A stretch of 34,320 nt of DNA, taken from Porogramme epimiltina (Eukaryota > Basidiomycota > Agaricomycetes > Polyporales > Polyporaceae). The stretch covers positions 1 through 34,320 of the forward strand of contig FTLJ01001029.1 of NCBI GenBank assembly GCA_900155495.1, in the 5' to 3' direction. This document shows, in pieces, positions 11,241 through 22,042 of this stretch. The notes beneath the pieces were generated by a model. It was not told the DNA's origin. It made no database searches and was given only the letters and a program-made list of their open reading frames with translations. Numbering within the stretch: the stretch's first letter is position 1; each line of letters begins with the position of its first letter. The translations under genes were made by a program, and so were the position numbers.

Positions 11241-13946
11241 ATGTGGCTGCTTAACACCAGGGATGGAAGGCTGAAGTGCTTCCAAGACCCTGAAAATGTG
11301 CCTGGTGGATACGCCATCCTCTCTCATGTCTGGGGGGATCCTTCAGAGGAAGATACCTTTCAAAAGGTCGAGGACGCACAAAAACAGTTCAATGAGGACT
11401 TCTCGAGTACAAATGGTGGATTATTAAATACTGCCGAAGAACTTGACAAGGCTGTCCAGAAGGCGATGGACGTGGCCCTACGTCCGTTCTTGGAAGCTAT
11501 TGAGCGGAATAATAGGACGTTGCAACAACAACAGGACGCAATTGAACAGCTGGAGAGATTATCTGTCACTCATTCTATTCAAATCGGGCAATTATCTAGC
11601 TTACGGCGTGGAGGCTTCATTCCGCCGCCTTCATCGTCACGGGCCAGTACTCGGAGCGAGCGGAAGCCGCAGAGCGAATCGCCCACTACCACAGAGAGTC
11701 CGCCAAAACCCGTACCCGGTTCACACATTCCCAGACCTTCCCAACCTCGCGATTTACTTTCCAAGAAGACACAGCAGTTCCTTCTTCAGGCACAAAACGA
11801 TGGCTTTGAATGGGCGTGGTTGGACACATGCTGTATTAACAAGACAAGCAGTGCAGAACTCACTGAAGCAATCAACTCGATGTTCAACTACTACGCCAAG
11901 TGTTCTATTTGCTATGTCTACCTTACAGATGTAACGTCAGCAAGTGATAAATCGTTTTTCCTAACCCATGAAGACTCTGCACAGAGAATCTCATGGTTCG
12001 GGCGAGGATGGACGCTTCAGGAGCTACTTGCACCCAGGATTGTCTTATTCATGTCCCACGACTGGGCCAGGCTAGGAAATAAACATACACTTGCAGAGAA
12101 ACTTGAAGAGATAACGGGTATCCCTGCGACGGTACTACGATTCGGGAAAAACATCATGGAAGTGAGCATTGCGGCGCGTATGTCATGGGCGGCAAAGCGC
12201 AAGACGACCAGGATCGAGGATGAGGCTTATTGCCTATTCGGGATCTTCGGCATCAATATGCCAACACTTTACGGAGAGGGGCGCAACGCGTTCTACAGGT
12301 TACAGGAGGAGATTTTGAGGACCTCTACGGACCTGTCTTTATTTACACTGGGTACTCCGATGCTCCTCGGTGATCAACTAGCGCTGCAAGCGATCATCCA
12401 AGGATTAAAAGAGGGTTCCTCAAGAACTCAGCTCAGCTCGCTATTCGCGGAATCACCTTCCGAGGGCGCTGTTGAGATACACGGAGAAACGGTGTTTATA
12501 CGTGACACAAAGGTGATTCTAGTAGCTCTTATAACTTATCGTCCCAGGCTGTTAACTACGAGTAATGTTCCTGACGCTGGCACACTCTAGCTTGACAGTA
12601 ATCTATCTTCCCGGTCGTCCTCAGAAGAGATGGAGGCAATGTCATTCACCATGACCCCGCATGGTGTTCACACAGTCCTTCCTATGGCTCCAATTGATGG
12701 GTCTGTGTATGTGTTTGCGATGGTACCTCGTTGCTCGATTCAAGCGGGAAAAGATTGCGGACGTGGAACGAATTTATGGGGGTCTGTATGGATCCTACTC
12801 CGCCAAGTTCAAGAAAGATCCATCGGGCGGCCACCCCTGTATAGCTGTGTACACATCAGTAGCCCTTCCACAGCTACCCTGCTCAACAGTGCTTTCGATC
12901 AAATCACATTAACACAACATCGTAGGTTCATCGCCACCACCGAGGATATCAGCAACACCCTTGATTGGAGATGGGAAGATATCTATATCTCACCAAAGCC
13001 TGTATATCGTGGAAGGTACAGCAGAGACCCTCGTGGTCTTATGTCTAGACTCAGGGGCACCGGAACCCGCATACGGCCCCCTCCAGCCTTCGTGATCGAC
13101 ATGTCGGCCTTGAATATGGACAATTGTAGTCGTCGATTTGAACTGTACGATGCATCAGAGCCACCGGTTCCTTGGACAGGTCAAATTCCGATCGTGCTTA
13201 CCTTCCTAATGGATGCAATTTCAAGTGAGAACAAGGCTCTACCAGCCTCGCAGCAATATTTCACTGTCACCTTGGGCCGATGTGAAATAGAAAATGTTGT
13301 CGTCGAGGAGGCTGAACACAGCTCACATTCTTCATCCAAACCGGACCTCCTCGGCCCTCACTATGCTGTTGGTATAATCCATACGTCTCACCCTCCTGAC
13401 ACCCGTCCTGCCATCCCATCACGAAGTCATGACTGCTCTTGTGACCACGTTGTCATATCCCACAACCGGACTTCACTACGGAGAACCTTCCGAGTGCCGA
13501 ATATAGGATACACAATCAGTGGCGTATTTCAGTCGACCAACCACAAACCCGTGGGTGGAACATTAAGACTTCGTTTTGAGTGCGTTTAGATATATAGCAT
13601 TGTTGTTTATCTGATTACTTACTTGGGGTCTACCAAATTTAGGCTCAGTGAAAGAACTAACGAGGACACATCTCAATACAGAGAGCAGGACCGTGGGAAG
13701 GGAAAGGACAAGGATGTACAGGAGCGTTCAGGAAAGGTGCACACTGAGGATGAAGAAGGGACAGAAAGGATCACCGAGGAGGACAAGGATGTGGACATCA
13801 AGAATTGCCCGTGGGGGGTTTCTTTCCCTATAGACTGGGATTATTCAAGCGACTCCAGTGGAGAGGATGGAGGGATTTCTTTCCCTGTAGACTGGGATTA
13901 TTCAAGCGACTCCAGTGGAGAGGATGGAGGCGAAGTTCGAACGTGA
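11241..13946 (+). CDS. HET-domain protein with coiled-coil insert and acidic repeat tail
   Basis: The start MWLLNTRDGRLKCF and the phrase YAILSHVWGDPSEEDTFQ are the classical opening of a heterokaryon-incompatibility (HET) domain. The second conserved block, WAWLDTCCIN, begins near residue 191, followed by YAKCSICYVYLTDV, GRGWTLQELLAP (about 254-265) and EDEAYCLFGIFGINMPTLYGEG. Between blocks 1 and 2 about 130 extra residues occur: a coiled coil (AIERNNRTLQQQQDAIEQL) and a Ser/Pro-rich linker. After about 12490 an intron of roughly 100 nt, whose exact junctions I could not fix, leads to a second exon ending at 13579. A canonical intron 13580-13642 (GTGCGT...TTTAG) then joins in phase to a last exon 13643-13946. 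That exon is highly charged and ends in two 19-residue repeats. HET proteins can trigger cell death during non-self recognition; no NACHT or WD repeats are present here. The role of this one is inferred. Confidence 0.8.
13818..13932 (+). repeat. 57-bp coding tandem duplication
   Basis: Two adjacent 57-nt units encode FPIDWDYSSDSSGEDGG and FPVDWDYSSDSSGEDGG. Within the shared core they differ by a single base (A to G, Ile to Val), so the duplication is recent. It forms the acidic end of the HET protein. Confidence 0.9.
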
Positions 13947-15428
13947 GCCGGCGCATGAGCATGCAGATGACATGTCCGCACCTCCTGTAGTACGAGGCCC
14001 TTGTCAATGAATTTCATCAGGCCCGCGGTGAAAGGCGCCGACGCTCCGTCTTTGTGCGCGGACGCGTTGGGCCGGGAGAGTCCGAGTGAGCATCAGGAAA
14101 ACCGGAAAGCTCTAGCGCTCTACGGGCTCTACCGGTCCGGCCGCTAGAGGTCGCAGAGCTTAGAGCATAGAGCTTGCACCGCATCTTCTCTTCAAAAACG
14201 CTAAGTCCACAGGCGCCTGCGCTGGTCGCAGGCATTTTCAGCGCTTACAGCATGCCAGCTCACTGCGCCGCTCGCCCGACGCCCTGGCATTCTCCATCTT
14301 CTTCCTCCACGCTCTGCATACTTCCCCTCCTCTCCTTCCTCGCCTCGCTCCTCTCCTACCTTTGCAGATCTCCCCTGCCTAGACATCCCTAACGGACGGC
14401 GATGAGTTTCTCGACACCCACAAAGCCGCCCTTGCGATCCTGTAAGCCTTGTCCGCCCACTTGTGTGCCTCGCCCCTTCTCACCCTGAGCAGACACACCC
14501 CGCCCGCCCGTCTCTCTCGCAAGATGTTCACTCCACCGCCTATGCGAACTCTATGCCAGCTGGGCGGCTGGGGACTACGGAAACTCACATCGACACCGCT
14601 CTCGGAGTGGACATGCACGGCAACGATCTCGCGGTGCGATGTGGGCGCGGGCGTCGGCATCGATGGCAATGGCAGCTTTCCGTAGCGGTAGTCTGGGAGC
14701 ATTCGCAGGCGGAGCGGGCCCTTTGCACAAGTTGAGGCGCGCAGGTGGAGAGCGGCGGTGACCCCTCGCTCATGCTCCCTGGTGGTTCGCGTCCCCTCTG
14801 CCCCGCCAACGCCCGCACTGGTAAGACCTCCCTCCCTCTCTCGTACCGCCCCGGCCTCGTGAACCACAACTTCCCCCGACCCTTTCGTGGAAGCCCACCT
14901 CTGCCCGTGGTACTCGACGACTCTCTCCACGTCCCCTCGCACCCCCCGTTGGCTTTGGTAGAGGTCGACAGGCCGCCCCCACTGGGTGCACCCGAACATA
15001 TTCCCTCCTCCTGGAAGCAACTTTAGTCCACGCGGTCCCACCGGGCACGGCATTCTCCACCACTCGACGCCTCTGCCACAGGGCCCGACCGACCCGCACG
15101 AGCCTCATGCGTGTGCCGTCCGCGTCCGCGTCGCCACCCCCGCACATCCGCCCCTGGTTCCCTCGTATGTAGGGTGCAGCTTATATCACGCAGGTGCAAG
15201 GTAAGCACCCCTTCTCTATCGCATATCCCGCTCCTCGAGCCCTACCGCTTCCTTCCCTTCCTTATCCGTACTATCTACGCGTACACGGTGCTGGCCCTGA
15301 CCGCAAACCCCCCAACTACTCCCTGGTGCAGCCGCAGCAGGACAACGCGTGCAAGCAAAGCAGCAATGCAGGCACCGACAGCATTCGCCTCCGCGTCGGA
15401 CGCCCCGTGCCTGCCGCCGCGCCCGCCC
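13947..15428. other. Gene-poor stretch without a supportable gene
   Basis: Several ORFs of 60-220 codons overlap on both strands here, but none has coherent domain content, and their composition (Arg, Pro, Ser) is what GC-rich non-coding DNA gives. The longest is a minus-strand frame at 14379-15053. A CTCTA-rich cluster lies at about 14103-14175. The region may be decayed genes or repeat remnants. Confidence 0.45.
14103..14175. repeat. CTCTA/TAGAG-rich cluster, left
   Basis: Closely spaced copies of the words GCTCTA, CTCTAC, CTAGAG and TAGAGC occur, including GGGCTCTACCGGTCCGG. A larger cluster of the same words lies at 16044-16211, so the two are probably parts of one repeat family. Confidence 0.5.
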
Positions 15429-15987
15429 TCAGGCCGACGGCCATGGGAACAAGCACCGCAGCTCGTCCCCCGCAGGCAGGCGCCAGTACGGGCTAGGTGC
15501 GTCCCACCCGCGCAGCTCCACCCAGCGGCACACGCCGCCCGCGCCGACCTCGAGCACGTCGCCGTGCGTCGCCGTCCATGCGGCCGCGAGCTCGCGCCGG
15601 ACGTACTCCCGCATGAAGCCGTCGAGCGGGCTCGGCGGCTGCGTGCGCGTAAGGTGCTCCGTGTCGCGGTCGAGGCACACGATGCGGGCGCCGCCGGCGT
15701 CGCGTCGGGCGGCGAGTGCGGCGATGCGCCAGACGTGCTCAGCCTTGCCATAGGACTGGGTGCTCAATGTGCTCAGCGCTGTGCAGCGGAGGTGCAGGTC
15801 CGCCACGGCGAGGAGGGCGTGCTCGAGCTCCTGGAAGAGGCCGCGGCGCATCGCGTCCCGCGGGAGGGCCATGACGCCGAGCACGGCGAGCACAGGCATG
15901 TGCCGCAGGAAGACGGGCAGGAGGGACCAGTCTGCGCAAGTGACGTGCAGCGTGCAAACTGCGGCGAGGTTGAGCGTGTTTGCGAAC
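15429..15987 (-). pseudogene. C-terminal fragment of an F-box/LRR-like protein
   Basis: One minus-strand frame of about 186 codons reads coherently: LNLAAVCTLHVTCADWSLLP, then RHMPVLAVLGVMALPRD, then a tail ending CLFPWPSA with a stop at 15429. The hydrophobic spacing resembles leucine-rich C-terminal parts of agaricomycete F-box-like proteins. It starts just after an AG acceptor-like site at about 15988, but no upstream exon or F-box is visible, and a repeat cluster begins 55 bases away. I take it for a truncated copy. An intact gene with unseen short exons is the alternative. Confidence 0.45.
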
Positions 15988-16043
15988 CTGTATATACGCC
16001 TGTAACTCTATAGTACATCCAATAAATATATTTGTGTCAAAGT

Positions 16044-16211
16044 TCTAGAGGTCTAGGAGCTCTAGGAGCTCTACCAGGCGACCCGGTCACATACGCGCCC
16101 GACCTCTACCGTGGTCTCTACCAGGTCTGGGGTCTACAGGTCTAATGACCTCTAGGAGCGTCTATGGCGTCTACCGGCTCTACCCTAGACCCGGTAGAGG
16201 TCTACACGTTT
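16044..16211. repeat. CTCTA/GTCTAC-rich repeat cluster, right
   Basis: About 20 copies of words such as TCTAG, GTCTAC, CTCTACC and AGGTCT are packed into 170 bases, many on alternating strands, so the sequence is rich in short palindromes (for example CTAGACCCGGTAGAGG). No ORF fits it. It ends where AT-poor unique sequence resumes. Confidence 0.7.
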
Positions 16212-16750
16212 TACTGATGAGGCGTAGGCGCGGTTCGAGGGCGCAGCGAGAACAGCCAGCGGTAGGGCCGGAAGGAGGCAAGGAAGGGCGAGACGTTGCG
16301 TGAGTCGCTGAGCAGAGAGAAGCTGCAAGTGTACTCATACTATGGACGTGCCAACGCGAATGGAATGGAGAGTATGACGGTACGGATCGGCAAGCGTAAT
16401 CAGAATGAGTGTGAGGATAAGATAAGATAAAAGAGATGAGGTAAGGAGTGGAGGACGGAAAAGGAAACGATAGCGCACGCCGTTACATACCCTCTAGACC
16501 GGCGCCACCTGGCCAGGTGATCCCGGCCGCGATCGCCGATCATGGCCAATGGCGATCATGCCAGGTATTCCCTGGTCAACGGCTGCCTGCCAGGTATTCC
16601 CTGGTCAAGCTCACCCAGCCATACCCGGCACCTTTTAGCAGGTCATGCATTGCTAGGATAGGGCCCTTTATCACACCGGCTACCAGGACTCTATTCGTTG
16701 TAATATTGATAAAATATATTGATAATACTAGGTACATTGTAATAGCTACT
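16212..16750. other. Spacer with palindromic CCAGGT motifs
   Basis: No gene is visible. At 16497-16625 the sequence carries GATCGCCGATCATGGCC-type palindromes and two direct copies of GCCAGGTATTCCCTGGTCAA (about 16558-16608). It passes into an AT-rich stretch at 16690-16765. A related block occurs in inverted orientation near 20438. Confidence 0.5.
16497..16518 (+). repeat. Dispersed repeat, copy A
   Basis: The sequence GACCGGCGCCACCTGGCCAGG matches, with one base gap and one mismatch, the reverse complement of 20438-20459. CCAGGTAT motifs follow in both places, so the similarity extends past the core. Confidence 0.6.
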
Positions 16751-18150
16751 ATAATGATACACTATGGTAGCAGCTCCGTGCGCCGCCCAGGCGGGAGACC
16801 GATGCGTCACAGCAGGCGGATGAGAAGCAGCACGAGCGCGAGGTCTGCACGAAGTCGGCTGAGTTAAGATGGTTAATAGCTGTAGCCGCAGGAGAGGCCC
16901 GTGGGGGAAGGGACGCACTGGTGAGTTGACGGCGGTGACAGCTTCATTGAGGACGCGGAACTGTGCAGTGCTGAGCTTCCATGATGTATGAGTAGATGGG
17001 GAGACGCACCGTGTTAGGGATGAGCCAGATGATTGAGAGGCTCATCCACGACTACCTGCGTTGGTCATGAGCCAGGGGCTACGGTGAAATGAAAGAAATA
17101 TGTACGTACCCTGAGCGCACACATGTGAAGGCAAAGTTGAGCGTGTAAGACCGATAATACGGACGTGGACGGGCTGCCGGAATCGCTCGACACTTGTGAA
17201 TGCGGCACGAGCGACTATCAAAGCGAGCTGTGTCGTCTGATTAGAGAGCAATTAGCGTTGCCGTGCAGGGAGAAGTGTCGTGCGCACCTGCTGGAGGCTT
17301 CTGTCCCGTATGCACCGCGTGCTCTTCCCAGTGCAGAAGAGGCCATCGCTGCTCGGGCTCGCAGGGCGGCCCGCGCCGCTCGGTGGTCGACCAATGCGCG
17401 CACGGCGGAGGAAGTTGATGGCGCCATACGAACGCGGACGACACTCACCCACGTCATCGCGCGCGCATACGAGAAGATACGGGATGGTCGCACGAAGCGT
17501 GCCGTCGGGCGTTCCTGTTTGCAGGAAAGTTTTCAGTAGGCGCGAAGGCGGCGGGAGAGAAGCGCGCGCAGGCTCACTATTGTTACATAGACTCGTGCTC
17601 ACGTCGAGATATCGCGACTGATGGGCCACCGTGAGCGGACAGAAGCACCAACGACAGGCTCACGGTCCATCTGCACAATACCTCCGCGCGCGCCCCGTCG
17701 ACCCAGTACACCTAATCCGTCCCCAATCAACCCACGCAAAACGACGACCCTTTCTAAGATAGTAACATGAGAAAGACTTACCGGGTCTGTTGCTCCGCAT
17801 CTATGCACCAGCAGTGAGGAAGGATGCCCAGAAAATAGCAAAGGCGGCGAACGCGTCCCAGCCAAGGTGGCACCTGGACAAGCGGCAGTAGAGGCGTAGG
17901 GATGTAAGCATAATTGCAGGCACGGGGAGAAGCGTCGCGAAGACCAGAACACACCTTGATCTCTTGGAATAGTAACAAAGCAGCCTCCTATAGCATGAAC
18001 GGCGCCCGTGGTGAAGGAGTGCATGTGGGTGAGTGAGAAGGGCGCATGGCAACAGCAAAAACCTGCCGACTCACCAGCCTTGGCCTGAACGCCATACCTT
18101 CGCTTCAAAAGAACATGTGCGGGTCGAGCTGCGTGGGTTCCTGATCCGTA
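16751..18150 (-). CDS. Probable multi-exon membrane protein, possibly rhodopsin-like (structure unresolved)
   Basis: Several minus-strand segments look like exons of a polytopic membrane protein. One hydrophobic stretch contains LLPVPAIMLTSLRLYCRLSR followed by HLGWDAFAAFAIFWASFLTAG (about 17960-17805). This wording resembles the RLYxRxxRRxLGWDD block of fungal PTH11/rhodopsin-domain membrane proteins. Further down, SWMSLSIIWLIPNT (about 17056-17015) and TAQFRVLNEAVTAVNSP (about 16968-16918) are separated by good GT-AG introns in phase. I could not chain all exons or find a certain start, so the limits are approximate. It may be a live gene with many short exons or a decaying one. Confidence 0.35.
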
Positions 18151-18575
18151 AGTGGATATTGTCAGAGGTAACGTCTAGATATCCAGGTTTGTGATGGGAG
18201 ATGGGTGGAAATGGGGAGAGAAGAAACCGTGCACGGACTTCAGTGTCGCGCTGGCGACCTTATTTGGCCGCGGCCGGTTACGCGAGACTCGTAGAATTGA
18301 GAGCATCCAGCCTCAAGCCTCAATCCTCGCGCATCGGACGCCCCCACAAATACAGTCCTTCCTATTGTTTCGTCCTCTGTCTCCCCCCACCGCTGCTGCG
18401 CTGTCGCTCGCACAACCCAACACGACCCCCCACGCCAACAACCTCCGTGGCGAGGTCAAGAAGGAAGGGCGCCGTCCGCGGCTCCGTGCTCAGTCTGCGA
18501 CGCCTTCCCCCATTCACTTCAACCCGTCATCATCGATGTACGCGTGCCTTGCCCAGGCCCTCAGACAAGCTCGCC

Positions 18576-19583
18576 ATGCCGAGCACGGCACGGAAACGTC
18601 GATATCTGTCCTCCAGCCCAGTCTTCTCCTTTCTCCTCCAAGCAAAAGTCTCGTCCGCCGCTCTCTTCCTCAACGAATCAGGTCACCAGTGCGCGTATCC
18701 CAAGTGCATCCAGCGAGCACAACGCGTCGGAAGACACGTCCGACTGGATCTCCTTCTACTCCAGCTACTCCTACGCCACCTCCCCTCGTTCAGAGCTTTC
18801 CTCCACCGGCCCGTCTCTCCCACCCGTCTCTTACCACCGCCGGACTTGCTTGATGAGGATCCGTTCGCAAACCTCTCCGGGCCTACGCCGTCCTTGCGCG
18901 GCTCACATGGCACTTCGCCGGTGTGTACTGCGTTCGGCATCTTCTCGGAGGAGCCTCAGCCACTTCGAGTGCCTCCTTCGCCGCTGCCCCAAAGTGCATT
19001 ACTTGAGCGGGAAGGACGGCGACGGGTGCGCCGCGCGCGGTCTGCGAAGCCTGCCTTCTCTCCCCCCTACGAACACCTCTGTATCCACATCGTCACCAAC
19101 TCCCATGGATTCATCGCGACCTGCTCCCCGACGTTGCCACACATCTGGACCACCACAAGCCTCAAACCTCAGCTCGCCGCGCACGGGTGGGTCCCGATGC
19201 TGCCATGTTGGCACCCGAAGCTCAGGCCCTTTGGCGATCTGGTGAGGGGGGGCGGCTCTGCACGCATGTTCGCCGCATGCCTGCGGGACGATTCACTAGC
19301 TGGGGGCGTAGAGTTTGCGGTGAACCGCCGGGGATGCGCCGTTCCAAGGAGCCTTCCCCTCCCTTCCCCTCTGTGGTCTGTTTGAGTTTCACTCCAGTCC
19401 TTTACCCTGCGCGAGCTGACCGATCCTGAGAGCGTCTCCACCTTCTTTCGAGCAGGGCCGGACCGCGCCCTTGCCGTCCTTGTGTCGCGCCGCCGACGCG
19501 CCGCGCCATTGCAGCACATCCCTGTGCCCGTCGTGTCCAAACGCGGTACCCGGGGATGTGAAGCGGCAAGGCGCAACGACTAG
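18576..19583 (+). CDS. Uncharacterised Ser/Pro/Arg-rich protein, multi-exon or frameshifted
   Basis: An ATG at 18576 opens MPSTARKRRYLSSSPVFSF. Downstream, coherent phrases occur in different frames: EDTSDWISFYSSYSYATSP (near 18730), PPDLLDEDPFANLSGPTPS (near 18840-18900) and LLEREGRRRVRR (near 19000). The 3' part can be spliced cleanly: an intron from about 19079 to 19172, one from 19241 to about 19299, one from about 19322 to 19397, then an exon 19398-19583 with FTLRELTDPESVSTFFRAG and a stop at 19581. Between 18800 and 18840 the frame changes without an evident intron, so either a splice was missed or there is a frameshift. No domain is recognised. Confidence 0.45.
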
Positions 19584-20437
19584 GATGCGGAGGGATGGGC
19601 GTGGATGACGAAGAGCAGCAGAAGACGAGCGGGAATGGGCAGGTCACGACCGGTGCACAGTATGTCTCGTCGCGTCTAACTAGCTCATGTGCTGCGGCTT
19701 ACCGTCCTCGACCTCTTCAACCGACCCATTTTTCGAGGGCGTCGCCGACGTCCAGCACCATGGACGTGCAAGGTGCCACCATTGTGGGCAATGTCTCGTG
19801 CCGCAGCCCCCTGTCAGTGTCTGCACGTCGGGCATAGCAATCCCCGCCTGCCGCGCATGATGCTTCTGCATGTTTATTACTTGTAGTTCAATACTGTCAT
19901 TAGCTCCAATAAAACACCTTTTCACGAGTTTCAATACGTCTGTGGGATCACGCACACAAGTTATCTATCGTATAATGGTGCTAGATACTAGCACATGAAT
20001 ACGTTTTTTCCCCAGTTATATGCATTACAACCAAGGGACTGAGCGTGCGGCCATAGACGCCGACAACTTGAACGTTCTCCAAGCAGGGGTACGCACGGCC
20101 GTGACTTTCCCGTCCCTGGTGAATAAGAACTACTCAGGTGTGTGCAATACCTGGCTACTAATACGTCCCGGTAGAAAGTTGAAACCCCCCTCCGCGGTAC
20201 GAGCCCGGCCGACCCCCACCATATCTGGCACCTTGCCTCTGTAACGGGCAGGTCACGGAGTGATCGCGTTACGGTAACCCAAGACGCCGAGACACCGAGA
20301 ACGGGCGGGGAAAGCGGGACGGATAGTCCAACGGTTGTGCGCGGTGCAATTCCCGCACGTTCCTTTTCCCCGGTTGTTACAGCCACCAGCACTATACCTG
20401 GTGATGCCAGGCTGGCAACAACCATACCTGAGAGTGC

Positions 20438-20459
20438 CCGGGCCAGGTGGCGCCCGGTC
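20438..20459 (-). repeat. Dispersed repeat, copy B (inverted)
   Basis: CCGGGCCAGGTGGCGCCCGGTC here is the near-perfect reverse complement of 16497-16518. The flanks carry further CCAGGTAT/ATACCTGG words and the local palindrome ACCAGCACTATACCTGGTG. The two copies probably belong to one unclassified repeat family. Confidence 0.55.
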
Positions 20460-20980
20460 GGCGCTACCTTACATACATGACCCTACTCCCGCACTTTTGC
20501 TGATGGATCTGAGAGCCTACACTTACCTCAAGCACAAGAGCATCCTCTACACCTAGGTTGGCGCCGTCGGCGGCGGCATTCCTCCGGCTCACGGGCTAGA
20601 CGGCATGCGGTGGGTCCCTCCTCCCTTCCTCCCCCGACTCCTTCCAGCTAGTCCTCCCCTTTTCCTCTCCGTAGACGTGGATGTCCTCCGAGCTGCCACG
20701 GAGAAACCCCTCGGCGCACTTCTTGCGCCCTTGATCCTGCTTTAGATCTGGCGGGTCCCGCACTTCAGTGGGATTTCGCATCTTGTGCGCGAGAGCCTGA
20801 GCTCTGCATAGGCGGGCCATCGTATGCTCTGTGTGCTCGAGCGACCCACGCAAGAATACCCTCGTCGCGCTCCAGCGCGTGTTTCCCCCCAGTCCCCATG
20901 GCGACTCTCCTTCCTGTTGATGCCACTCCCAGGGATCCCACTCTGCTCGGCGGATTTTCGGACTTTATTCCCTCGTTTTA

Positions 20981-21366
20981 CCTGAATCATCCACTTTCAT
21001 TCACATTCCAACGTGATCACACGTGATAACACATTTTCATCCATGTTCATCCATCATGTTCATTAGATGGTCGTTAGAATTATGGTCCATTCATCAACTT
21101 TCACAAGGTTTCATCCACAGAGCAGACCAGTTTGCTGCGGTAATAGGCTATGACTTAGTCGTATGATCACTCCTGTTCAATGAAAACATGAGGGAAATGT
21201 GATCGAGTGATCACAGCCTGACAGGGGATTGTGAATGATTGTATGTGAATATGCCATGTAGACTCGGGTAGTCAAGCGCTCTAGTATCCATGGATGAATG
21301 CGAGTGAAAAAGGATGGGTGACATCAAGCCTCAACGGACTTGTTTCAACCAGTGAAAGCGGATGAT
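20981..21366. mobile_element. Possible MITE-like element with imperfect inverted ends
   Basis: The 14-mer ATCATCCACTTTCA at 20986-20999 is repeated in inverted orientation at 21353-21366 with one mismatch. Inside, GTGATCAC words occur at 21013-21020 and, inverted, near 21200-21213, in collinear order. Between them lie many short TTCATCC/GGATGAA words. The sequence is AT-rich and non-coding. Non-autonomous DNA elements look like this, but I could not identify a target-site duplication. Confidence 0.35.
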
Positions 21367-21825
21367 ATCTTGTGATAGCCAATAAAAGTGAGCGAAACTG
21401 TGTGAACAGCTAATGGGGCCGCGCACTAGACTACCGGGCGAAGAGAAGAAGGTACCGAGCATGTTATCAATGTGCCTGTGCGATTAGGCGCTTACAAGAA
21501 AGTGATCTTATCAACCTGATAAACACAGAGACAGGTGATGATTTTTATTCGCTCGGCGGGGGCACGCACACACGCACTCTAAAAAAAGTTGACGTTGGGA
21601 TGACATTTCTTTGACTCTAGTATGGACATTACAGATTTTATATAGTAATTAAGCGCCGAACGGGGCTTCGGATGACGCCTGAACCTCCCTGATCTCCCCT
21701 CATCCACGTGCAACCACCGTGATCCATCCTCGTCCGCGGGGTTTTGACTGGGCCTGAACATGCACATGTTCACATGTGACGTTGGTAGTTTCGGACATTT
21801 GGAGTCTAGACGCATACTGATATCC

Positions 21826-22042
21826 TTACGTGCTTAGCAACGCTTCGTCTACAAAACCAGCAATGATGAGTATAGGGATGACTGTATTGACAGAATCAAA
21901 GCAGACGAGGCCTTCGAGAAGTACTCTTGGAGGTCCCCCGTAATAGGTGTAATAGAAATCAATCGCGACGTAATGCCAATCGAGGTAGTGCCGCGGCGCC
22001 ATATGTACACATCCGTGCCATCTCGTCGTTGAGAACGTTCCT
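21826..22042. other. 3' flank of the glutaminase A gene
   Basis: This is non-coding sequence downstream of the minus-strand stop at 22043. I see no clear polyadenylation signal. It contains nothing else I can assign. Confidence 0.3.

Larger units (their letters stand above)
19584..21825. other. Long spacer with repeats, no supportable gene
   Basis: About 2.2 kb with only short, incoherent ORFs. An AATAAA at 19907-19912 could be the polyadenylation signal of the upstream gene. A dispersed repeat copy lies at 20438-20459, and a MITE-like inverted-repeat structure at about 20981-21366. The rest shows nothing I can assign. Confidence 0.5.

Noticed and set aside
11241..13589. NLR-type architecture (NACHT or NB-ARC with WD or ANK repeats) for the HET gene
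   Set aside because: No P-loop (GxxxxGK[ST]) or repeat series follows the HET domain. The C-terminal half is unrecognised.
14379..15053. Minus-strand ORF of 224 codons
   Set aside because: It has no domain-like wording, no splice context and an Arg/Gly/Pro composition expected of GC-rich non-coding DNA. Overlapping frames on the other strand are equally open.
20020..20245. Possible 5S rRNA-like start (GCGGCCATAG)
   Set aside because: Only the first ten bases resemble 5S rRNA. The internal conserved blocks and the complementary 3' end are missing.
20318..20362. tRNA-like words (TAGTCCAACGG followed by GGTGCAATTCC)
   Set aside because: The A-box-like and B-box-like words are only about 10 bases apart, too close for a tRNA, and no acceptor or anticodon stem can be drawn.
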